Assembly (NCBI RefSeq): GCF_900128995.1
Contig: NZ_FQUE01000012.1
Span: 1 to 64,000, forward strand
Length of the DNA stretch: 64,000 nt
Source of the DNA: Loktanella atrilutea
Lineage (GTDB): Bacteria > Pseudomonadota > Alphaproteobacteria > Rhodobacterales > Rhodobacteraceae
Reading direction: 5' to 3'
The notes under the pieces were generated by a model. The model did not search any database. It saw only the letters and a program-made list of their open reading frames with translations, and had not been told where the DNA came from. A program made the translations under genes and the position numbers. Positions 25,352-32,829 of this stretch are shown piece after piece. How positions within the stretch are numbered: the stretch's first letter is position 1; every line of letters starts with the position of its first letter.

Positions 25352-26392
25352 ATGAGCAATATCAAATCACTAGATGGCGACAGCGTCCGAGATCTAGTTG
25401 ATGCGCGAGAACGCTATAGCCTGTTGCGCACGTCACAGCGTGAGGCACGTCACAGCTACGGTGGGTCCATGAAATTCGAAGCCCGTGGGGATGCTGAGTA
25501 TCTCATTCGGCGGCCCTATGCGAGTTCGACACGTAAGTCTTACGGTCGTCGCACGCCCGAGACTGAAGAGACGTTGCGCGCCTTCCTCGCTGGGCAGGCA
25601 CGTGTGCACGATCAGATCGCAGGACTGCGCCAACAATTGGCAGACCGCGCACCGATCCTGCGCGCCAGAGGTTTGGGCCGCGTCCCGGTGCTGGCCGCAC
25701 GCGTCCTGCGAAAGTTGGATGACATCGGATGGTTGGGGACCAATCTCGTCGTCGTTGGGACCAACGCTCTGTACGCCTATGAAGCCGCGGCGGCTCTACG
25801 GATCGAGAGTGCTATGCTGGCAACCGGCGATGTCGATGTGCTTTATGACGCCCGTCGCCGTCTGCGGGTGTCGGGCGATGTTGATGAGCGCGGACTCATC
25901 GGAGCCCTGCGCTCCGTCGACCGTTCGTTTAGCAGGCCATCGAACAAAACCTACACGGCCGCGAACAGGGACGGATACATGGTCGATCTGCTTGAGCCTC
26001 AGGATCATGATCGCATCATGCGTTACGGTTCCGCCCGCCTGTCTGATGACCCGGATGATCTAATCGCCACCTCAACGGACAGCAGTCGTTGGCTGTTGAA
26101 CGTTCCGAAGTTCGAGACCATTGCCATTGATGAGCGCGGACTGCCCGTCCGAATTGTTACTCTCGATCCACGCGCCTATGCCCTGCAAAAATTATGGATC
26201 GCCCGCAATGACCCGACTCGGGATCCAGCGAAGCGCGGGCGTGACGAAGATCAGGCACACCTTGTCGCGCAGATTGCGACACGGCACCTTGGGCTTCCCT
26301 TCACTGACACTGCACTCTCAGCGTTGCCAGAAAGCTTCCGGGATCTGGTTGGGCAACTCATTGTCGACGGAAAGGAAGGTGTCGATTGGTGA
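25352..26392 (+). CDS. GSU2403-type nucleotidyltransferase-fold protein
   Basis: The 346-residue product has a nucleotidyltransferase core: NLVVVGTNALYAYEAAAALR, then ATGDVDVLYDARRRLRVSGD with the metal-binding D-x-D, and later a FETIAIDERGLPVRIVTLDP strand and AYALQKLWIARND. This pattern matches the GSU2403-type family related to AbiEii/MNT-like enzymes. The substrate is unknown. The upstream inverted repeat resembles operators of toxin-antitoxin or phage-defence units, but no partner gene is visible. The ATG at 25352 is preferred to a TTG nine bases earlier. Confidence 0.8.
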   Translation: MSNIKSLDGDSVRDLVDARERYSLLRTSQREARHSYGGSMKFEARGDAEYLIRRPYASSTRKSYGRRTPETEETLRAFLAGQARVHDQIAGLRQQLADRAPILRARGLGRVPVLAARVLRKLDDIGWLGTNLVVVGTNALYAYEAAAALRIESAMLATGDVDVLYDARRRLRVSGDVDERGLIGALRSVDRSFSRPSNKTYTAANRDGYMVDLLEPQDHDRIMRYGSARLSDDPDDLIATSTDSSRWLLNVPKFETIAIDERGLPVRIVTLDPRAYALQKLWIARNDPTRDPAKRGRDEDQAHLVAQIATRHLGLPFTDTALSALPESFRDLVGQLIVDGKEGVDW

Positions 26393-26639
26393 CTTCGAAG
26401 TGCAGCTCTGAAGTGACCTGTGGAGAGCGGCTCAATCTACATTGTGATCCGGTGCGATGATCCGGCAGGTTAAAGGGGGAGGGGGGCACTCTGCAGCAGC
26501 GGCAAACGGCTGATGCGGGAGTGCGCAAGAGGATCATCATGACCGCGCCCGACGGGACATGGCCCATGCATTCGTTCACGCCTTTGAACTTGGCGTGAAC
26601 GGTGAGGACAATGGCGCCGGGGGTTCTTTTGTTTAGCCT

Positions 26640-27053
26640 TCACTTGAAGGCATTTGATTCCCGAAACATCTTCGCCAGCTCATCGTCGTGTTCAGCGAGG
26701 AAATCTTTCAACACGCTTGCAGGCTTCACGTACTTACGCGCGGCGGGGTCGAGTTTTGCGAAGACCTCGGCCATGGCGGCGGCCAGCGCGCTTGCCTGAC
26801 CGATCTGCGGTCGCAGGTCGTTACGGCTGAACATGCTTTCCGGCTGGATGTCGTTCACGCCTGGAGTTGCGGCGTGCAGAGAGCCAGCCGGTGCTGCGTC
26901 GCGCGGTTTATTATCGTCGTAAGATTTTGCCGTTTCTTGCGAAGCGTTGCCGTTTGCAGATTTAAACCCTCCTCGTTCGAGTGTCCGCGACAGAATCTTC
27001 TCGTCGCTGTCGTCCATCGGCAGGGGGAGGCGGCGGCGGGGACCATCAGACAT
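26640..27053 (-). CDS. Hypothetical protein downstream of VirC1-like gene, 137 aa
   Basis: The start overlaps the end of the ParA-family gene by eight bases, so the two are co-transcribed. The product has a disordered charged N-terminal half (SDGPRRRLPLPMDDSDEKIL) and a helical C-terminal half (ALAAAMAEVFAKLDPAARKY). It may be a partner of the ATPase in DNA processing. I do not recognise the family. The gap 26393-26639 contains nothing recognisable. Confidence 0.6.
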   Translation of the reverse strand: MSDGPRRRLPLPMDDSDEKILSRTLERGGFKSANGNASQETAKSYDDNKPRDAAPAGSLHAATPGVNDIQPESMFSRNDLRPQIGQASALAAAMAEVFAKLDPAARKYVKPASVLKDFLAEHDDELAKMFRESNAFK

Positions 27054-27738
27054 CGAACTGACCTCGCAGGCTTTGCGTCAGTTTATCCGCGGCCGCCTGC
27101 ATTTTCAGGAAGGGGGCGGCATCGCTGCCGGCTGTGATGGCCTCTGCGGTCGTCATGCGACGCCCCAGAAAGCTCATGATGGCGGCGGACTGGTGGATGG
27201 CGTCAACCGCCCCGAAATGATCATAGATGAGCTCTCGCATGACAAGCATCTCCGCATTGGGGAATCCGTTCGGGCGTTGGTAGACGACGCGCAGCATGTC
27301 CATGGGCGGGACCGTGGATCCGATCTCTTGCAAAGCCGTTTCAAGATATCGCAGGGTTTTCTGAACGCCCATCACTTCAGCTTCGACCGGACCGCTTGGC
27401 GAGATCACGAGGTCGCAGATCGCGAGGGCCGCCAGCTGCCTGACATCGTCGGATCCGGCGGTATCGATGATGACCCAGTCGGTCTCGTCCTCCAGGATCG
27501 TGATGAGAGCGTTGTAGTGCTGCGCAAAACTGGCGCCGGCGATCGGTGCCATCCGTGACGTCAGAAGGGCAGGGGACCGCTGGGCTATCGGCTCCGCCCA
27601 TTTGGTCAGTGTGCCCTGCGGATCGAGGTCGATCAGCTGGACGCGCGCGCCCTCACGCAGCAATCCGTCAGCGCAGAGGGCGGCGAGTGTCGATTTCCCG
27701 ACGCCGCCTTTGGTGGATGCAAAAGTGATGACGCGCAT
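27046..27738 (-). CDS. VirC1/ParA-family ATPase
   Basis: The 230-residue protein starts MRVITFASTKGGVGKSTLAA, a Walker A of the ParA/MinD type, followed by VQLIDLDPQGTLTKWAEP and WVIIDTAGSDDVRQLAALAI. It lacks the DNA-binding N-terminus of RepA. In Agrobacterium VirC1 gathers relaxosomes at the cell pole. This gene lies beside the putative oriT, divergent from the mob genes, so a VirC1-like role is the best inference. I chose the ATG at 27738 (after aaggatcccgc), dropping an upstream extension without coding character. Confidence 0.82.
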   Translation of the reverse strand: MRVITFASTKGGVGKSTLAALCADGLLREGARVQLIDLDPQGTLTKWAEPIAQRSPALLTSRMAPIAGASFAQHYNALITILEDETDWVIIDTAGSDDVRQLAALAICDLVISPSGPVEAEVMGVQKTLRYLETALQEIGSTVPPMDMLRVVYQRPNGFPNAEMLVMRELIYDHFGAVDAIHQSAAIMSFLGRRMTTAEAITAGSDAAPFLKMQAAADKLTQSLRGQFDV

Positions 27739-27810
27739 GCGGGATCCTTGACTGGTGCGACCGGCTTCCTGCCGATCACCTGCTAAGAGCAGTTCTTCCT
27801 TAGATTGTTT

Positions 27811-27975
27811 TGGCGCATGGCGCAACGCGGATCGCGCATACGAAATGTCGCATGGCGCACTGCACATGGCTCATGCGTGATGGCGCGTATGGTATCGCGG
27901 ATCGCGGGTGGCCCGCGGCGGATCAGCCAATGACCATCGTACGTGGCGCGTGCGCCATTCGCGCATCGCGCTGAT
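27811..27975. repeat. Cluster of short GC-rich repeats upstream of VirC1-like gene
   Basis: GCGCATGGCGCA (27813-27824) and TCGCATGGCGCA (27848-27859) are near-direct repeats, and GCGGATCGCG occurs twice (27827-27836, 27897-27906). Several further GGCGC/GCGCC units follow. They lie in the 520-base divergent gap between the VirC1-like and mob genes and are candidate binding sites for relaxosome or VirC-type proteins. Confidence 0.5.
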
Positions 27976-28213
27976 TCAAATGATGAATGCGATCTGTCAT
28001 TGCTGCGCCGTCGCGAAATGCCACGCCTTTCTGAGCTCATCACGCGACGGACGTCCGAAGAAGGCCGGTCTCATGTCGCGGCAAAACGCCTGCGCCAGGA
28101 AACGGAGTGGCGCGATCGGCGGAGCCGTCGCTGGCCACACTGTCCTTTGCACGTCGCTCACGCAAAACGTGTGTTTCACGTTGTGGCGCGCGTCGTGAGG
28201 GGGTAGGAAGAGG

Positions 28214-28238
28214 TAGCAGGATATGTTCCCTGTGATAC
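28214..28238 (+). other. oriT: oriT nic region resembling a T-DNA border
   Basis: TAGCAGGATATGTTCCCTG followed by TGATAC matches the Agrobacterium border pattern (TGGCAGGATATATT...) at 12 of the first 14 positions and about 16 of 25 overall. It is 20 bases upstream of the mobC-like gene, which precedes a VirD2-type relaxase. Together this makes it the likely origin of transfer. The exact nick position is not claimed. Confidence 0.75.
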
Positions 28239-28257
28239 ACATTCGTGCTGAGCCGAC

Positions 28258-28809
28258 ATGACACTCAAATCCTTCACGACGCAGCACAAGACAGCGGCCG
28301 GCAATATGCTCCTGGAGGGTGCGGCACCCAAGGCTGTTGCGCAGACATTCGGCGTCCATGTCTCGACGATCTATGCGCTCAGGAAGACCCTGGGTCATGG
28401 CCACGCCAAAGCGGACCGGGCGTCTCATGTCGTGCATCTGCGGCTGTCTGACGCCGAGTTCCGCGCACTGGAGGCCTTCGTGGTCGACGCGGGTCTGCCG
28501 TCACGGACCGCTGCCCTGCGGTCGCTGATCCGGGGGGCGACTGGCTTTCTGGAACTGCGTCGCGACGAGTTCATCGATCTGTCGGAGGTGCGTGGCGAGC
28601 TGAAGGCCCAGGGTCGCAATCTCAATCAGATCGCTTTCGCGCTAAACAAGGCCGCCCGGATGGGGGGTGCCGTTCTGTCACCGGCAGACCGCGCGTTTCT
28701 GACGGGGCTGAAGCAGGCCTATGTGGCACTCGACGGCCATGTGTCTGGCGCGTTCCGGGAGGTGCGGCAGAAGGGCAGGGCGGCCTTGCACGCGGCGACG
28801 CGGCTATGA
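28258..28809 (+). CDS. MobC/VirD1-like relaxosome accessory protein
   Basis: The 183-residue product has an N-terminal helix-turn-helix (APKAVAQTFGVHVSTIYALR), a ribbon-helix-helix-like central part (VVHLRLSDAEFRALEAFV) and the MobC signature GRNLNQIAFALNKAAR. Such proteins bind near oriT and help the relaxase melt and nick the DNA. It overlaps the relaxase start by four bases and lies directly after the putative nic site. Confidence 0.85.
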   Translation: MTLKSFTTQHKTAAGNMLLEGAAPKAVAQTFGVHVSTIYALRKTLGHGHAKADRASHVVHLRLSDAEFRALEAFVVDAGLPSRTAALRSLIRGATGFLELRRDEFIDLSEVRGELKAQGRNLNQIAFALNKAARMGGAVLSPADRAFLTGLKQAYVALDGHVSGAFREVRQKGRAALHAATRL

Positions 28810-30725
28810 GTGCCGCGGGCTTTTACGACGAGATCCTGATCCGGGCCAACCGTGGCATGGGCCGGACGGCTGTCGGCGGCGGTGCCAAGCCGCGGGCCGA
28901 GCGGATCTGGAAAAGCCTGACCTCAGGCGGGAGTGCGTTTGTGAAGCGCATCCCGGGGGCCGGTGTGCAGCATCCGACGCAACTGGCGGGTCAGCTGGCC
29001 TATGTGAACGGCAAGGCGAAGGCGATCTTCGGGTTCGCCACAGATGTCTGCGGCGAGGGTGATGCCTTTGCGCAGGCCGACCTCGACAAGATGATGGAGG
29101 CCTGGGCGCAGGATTGGCACGGCAGGCCGCGCAACGGGCACACCAGCCACATGGTGCTGTCGTTCCCCGATGACGTCTCGCAGGAGAGCGCGGTCCTGAT
29201 CGCGCAGGAGTGGTGCGCCGAGATGTTTGAGAGCGAGATCCACGTGGCCGACACCTGGGAGTACGTGGCCGCCCTTCATACGGATACGGCAAACCCGCAT
29301 GTGCATGTGGTGCTGAACAACCGCGGGGCAGGGGGGGCGTGGTTCTCGATCTCCACTGCGGGTGTGTTCAATCCGCAGATGATGCGGGACCGCATGACGG
29401 ATATTGCCGACGATTACGGCGTAAGGCTCGAAAGCCTGAGCCGCGCCGACCGGGGGCTTTACCGCGATCCGATCGGCAGTGCCGCGGTCTTCGCCGCCCG
29501 CGAGGGGCGCAGGTTACGGGGCGCTGACGTCGTAGAAGATCTCGCTGTCGATTGGCGTCGGGAGGACATGCAACGGACCGCGACCCTCTACACGGTGCTG
29601 GCCGATTTTGCCGAGACGATCGGTGCACCGATGATCGCCAGCCGCGCAAAACTCTCAGCCGCGGCCCTGTTCGCAGGCAAAGACGTCCCGAAAGGACAGG
29701 ATATGGATATCGACCTCGACGTAACGGCGGACCGCGCGGACATTCGTGTGTCACTGATTGGCTGGGCGGAGCAGAACAGCGACGCCCTCGATGCCCTGCC
29801 GGAGGAGACCCGCAGGCAGGTCATGACGAAGATCGATGCGGCGCTGACGCTGATCGAGACCGACGGCACGGAGGATCTGTCCCAAGACAGCATTTGGGCG
29901 GGATTTGGCGTGGCACCGTCGTCCTACCTGATCCCTGATATGGACAAGCTGGAGGCTAGGGCCGCCCTTTATGCAGGTCCAGACAAGACCGACCTGCTGC
30001 GGGCGTTCGTGGGAGGGCAGGCGTTCGATGCATACCTTGTGACCGGCGAGGTTGCGCCCCGTTTCGCACCCATCCTGCCTGTTGTTGCCGAGGCCTACGC
30101 CGAGATGCACAGCCACGATCTGGCGGAGATCCCGCGCGCCATGACAGCCTACATCGACACCTCCGCAGCACTCGGACTGGACCCGGGTGACATAGCACAA
30201 CGGCTGATCGCACGCCTGGACGATCCGAAGATAAGCGCGCAGCGGGAGCGGGGCGATATCACCCGCATCGTAACCCATCGCGGGTCTGATCTGTCCGACA
30301 CCGCGGCGGTCGCTACGGCCGCGGAGGATTATCGCGACTTCCAGCTCGGGTTGGCCGAGGTCGAAGAGACGCTGATCGCCGCGAGTCGGGTCTACAGTCG
30401 CGCGGGCGTTGCACAGATCCTGGAGGACGCCGCACATACGGCGGCCTCAACGGGCCGCGCCGATCTCGCTGACAGCGCCACCGGCCGCCAAGTGCTGACG
30501 GCCTTCGTAGCCCTGGAGGGCAGGGGGGCCATGCAGGAGATTGCGTCCGGCAACAGGGATCCGCTCGCCGCCTACCTCACCACACCGGCCTCCCAACGTC
30601 TGGCTGCCAGGGAGCTGCTGAAATCCGCAAAGTCCCTCGATGTCGGCCTGGAGCTAGACGAGATCGAGACCGGGCTTGAGGCCGTCGATCCGACTTATTC
30701 CCGCGGGCTGGGCTACTCGATATGA
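28806..30725 (+). CDS. VirD2-type relaxase/mobilization nuclease
   Basis: The 639-residue protein carries the histidine motif of relaxases in YVAALHTDTANPHVHVVLNN, preceded by HMVLSFPDDVSQESAVLIAQ. A catalytic Tyr is expected in the N-terminal part, probably in AYVNGKAKAIFGF. The C-terminal ~400 residues are acidic/helical and would carry the secretion signal. It nicks oriT, stays bound to the 5' end and pilots the strand. It is coupled by ATGA overlaps to mobC before and virD4 after. Confidence 0.88.
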   Translation: MSAAGFYDEILIRANRGMGRTAVGGGAKPRAERIWKSLTSGGSAFVKRIPGAGVQHPTQLAGQLAYVNGKAKAIFGFATDVCGEGDAFAQADLDKMMEAWAQDWHGRPRNGHTSHMVLSFPDDVSQESAVLIAQEWCAEMFESEIHVADTWEYVAALHTDTANPHVHVVLNNRGAGGAWFSISTAGVFNPQMMRDRMTDIADDYGVRLESLSRADRGLYRDPIGSAAVFAAREGRRLRGADVVEDLAVDWRREDMQRTATLYTVLADFAETIGAPMIASRAKLSAAALFAGKDVPKGQDMDIDLDVTADRADIRVSLIGWAEQNSDALDALPEETRRQVMTKIDAALTLIETDGTEDLSQDSIWAGFGVAPSSYLIPDMDKLEARAALYAGPDKTDLLRAFVGGQAFDAYLVTGEVAPRFAPILPVVAEAYAEMHSHDLAEIPRAMTAYIDTSAALGLDPGDIAQRLIARLDDPKISAQRERGDITRIVTHRGSDLSDTAAVATAAEDYRDFQLGLAEVEETLIAASRVYSRAGVAQILEDAAHTAASTGRADLADSATGRQVLTAFVALEGRGAMQEIASGNRDPLAAYLTTPASQRLAARELLKSAKSLDVGLELDEIETGLEAVDPTYSRGLGYSI

Positions 30726-32740
30726 GAGCGCTCTTCGCGAGCCTGCTGGCCATCTTCTGCGGGCTGGTGACAGGGTCCGCGCTGGCCAGCGTCTTTCTGA
30801 CGTTCGCCTTGCGACGGGACATCCTGACCATGGACGTCCTGCTGCACGCCAGATCCGTGGCGGCGGGCGTGTGGGGGACACAGCCTTACCTGACCGGGCA
30901 TCTGATCGTCGCAGGGGTCGTCGCGGTGTTCGTGGTCATCTCCATCGTCACCGTCATCTGGGACCGGCTGGTCAGTTACGGCGAACGCCGCTTCCAATCC
31001 CTGTCCAGCCTGCGCAAGAACAGGATGATCAACGCGCCCGGCTACGGGTTTGTTCTGGGCGAGCAGATCACGCCCCCGGCGCAACGACCGGATCGGCCGA
31101 TTAAGGTGAAGGCCCGTCATAGAATCCTCGACAGAGCGCTCCCGTTCCGGACCCGCCGCCTGCGCTATGTCGCGTCGCTCTACAGCACCGTCAGCAACGT
31201 GCTGATGATTGCCCCGACGCGGTCTGGCAAAGGTGTCGGCTTCGTCATTCCCAATGCCCTGACCTTTCCCGGCTCGATGGTCGTGCTGGACGTGAAGGGT
31301 GAGCTCTGGGACGAGACCGCGCGGGCCCGCCAGCGGATGGGCGATGCGGTCTACAGGTTCGCGCCGCTCGACTTTGAACACCCGACGCATCAGTATAATC
31401 CACTGGCCCGGCTGCTCGACATCGAAGACATGGAAGAACTGTGGACCGGTCTGGAACGGATCGCACAGCTGTTCCTGCAATCTGACGGCAAGCAGGACTG
31501 GCTCGAAGGCTCGATTTTGTTGTTTGTCGCGGCCGGTATCCTGGCCGTGCAGCGCGGCAATCCGACGATGGGTGAGATCTACCGCATCCTATTCGGCACG
31601 GGGCAGGGCGAGGACCTCGGCAAATCATCCGCCGATCTGCTGCATGCGGCAGCCCGGGAATGCAAATACCCGCCGGCGGCGCGTGAGTTCAGTACCAAGG
31701 CGTCGCTCGATGCCAAGATCCAGCAAAGCTACATCTCGATCCTGAACGTGGCTGGCCTCGCGCAATGGGCGAACCCACGGGTCGAACGGGTCACGCGCCG
31801 GAATGACTTTGACTTCACCCAGATGCGGCGCACCCCGGCATCGGTCTATCTCGTGGTCCAGTCGGAGGACATCGAACGGCTCAATTCCCTGATCCGGTTG
31901 TTCTTTGCCGATCTGATCTCGTTCCTGCGGTCGTCAAAGCCAAAGGATGATGAGCCCTGGCCGATCTTCATGCTGCTGGACGAGTTTGACCAGCTGGGTC
32001 ACATGCCGCTGATGGTGCAGGCGATGAAACAGACGGCGGGCCACGGTGGGCGTTTTGCGATCATCACCCAGTCTGTCCCCGGTCTGCTGTCGATCCCTTA
32101 CACGCCGGAAGAGGTTAAAGCGATCGAGAGTGCCTGTCAGGTCAAACTCTATATCTCAGCCAGCGAGGATTTTACGGCTGGTGAGCTGGAGACAGCGCTG
32201 GGGACCCGCACGGGTGCGACCGTCAGCCGGACCCGCGAGATGACGGATGTGGGCTTCGGGGCAGGGAGTGTCACCCGCAGCACCGAGCACCGCCCGCTGC
32301 TGTCCAAGCAGGAAATCCGCGACATGGACCCGGACAAGATTATCATTTTGCCGGAACGCCAGAACCCGATCCTTGCCAACCGGATCAAGTACTACGAGTC
32401 CGCGGAAATTCTGAAGATCCATGCCGCGCAAGAGGGGCAATCCTATCCTTTCCCCCCAGCGGATCCGTCTGAAAAAACCATGACGATGACCGACGTCCGC
32501 GCCGCAGTGGCCGCGGCGCAGGAAAAGGACGCTGAGACTGCCCTGACGACCGAGGCGGCGATCGTCGAGATCCGGTCCGCAAAGACGGCAGCCTCAGTCG
32601 CCCCGCGGGTCAAGAAGGTCGTCAAACCGAAGCCGGATGGTACCTTGACCGAAGCCGGGCAGGCAGCACTACTGGGCATGGCGCAGGACATCGAAGGCCA
32701 GCTCTCACAGACGACGAAACGGCTCACGGAAGAGGTCTGA
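30722..32740 (+). CDS. virD4: VirD4/TraG type IV coupling protein
   Basis: The 672-residue ATPase has N-terminal membrane helices (SLLAIFCGLVTGSALASVFL and HLIVAGVVAVFVVISIVTVI). Walker A follows in MIAPTRSGKGVGFVIPNAL, then the VLDVKGELWDETA segment, Walker B in PIFMLLDEFDQLGHMPLMVQ, and QSVPGLLSIPYTPEE. It receives the relaxase-DNA complex and delivers it to the VirB channel. Its start overlaps the relaxase stop by four bases. Confidence 0.93.
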   Translation: MRALFASLLAIFCGLVTGSALASVFLTFALRRDILTMDVLLHARSVAAGVWGTQPYLTGHLIVAGVVAVFVVISIVTVIWDRLVSYGERRFQSLSSLRKNRMINAPGYGFVLGEQITPPAQRPDRPIKVKARHRILDRALPFRTRRLRYVASLYSTVSNVLMIAPTRSGKGVGFVIPNALTFPGSMVVLDVKGELWDETARARQRMGDAVYRFAPLDFEHPTHQYNPLARLLDIEDMEELWTGLERIAQLFLQSDGKQDWLEGSILLFVAAGILAVQRGNPTMGEIYRILFGTGQGEDLGKSSADLLHAAARECKYPPAAREFSTKASLDAKIQQSYISILNVAGLAQWANPRVERVTRRNDFDFTQMRRTPASVYLVVQSEDIERLNSLIRLFFADLISFLRSSKPKDDEPWPIFMLLDEFDQLGHMPLMVQAMKQTAGHGGRFAIITQSVPGLLSIPYTPEEVKAIESACQVKLYISASEDFTAGELETALGTRTGATVSRTREMTDVGFGAGSVTRSTEHRPLLSKQEIRDMDPDKIIILPERQNPILANRIKYYESAEILKIHAAQEGQSYPFPPADPSEKTMTMTDVRAAVAAAQEKDAETALTTEAAIVEIRSAKTAASVAPRVKKVVKPKPDGTLTEAGQAALLGMAQDIEGQLSQTTKRLTEEV

Positions 32741-32829
32741 GCCCGGCCAGGTTTGCGCCGTACGTGCTGGCCTCGCAGGTGGTCATGATCTGACTTTATC
32801 CCCTGTCTGGAACGGGTAAGATCGTCGCC

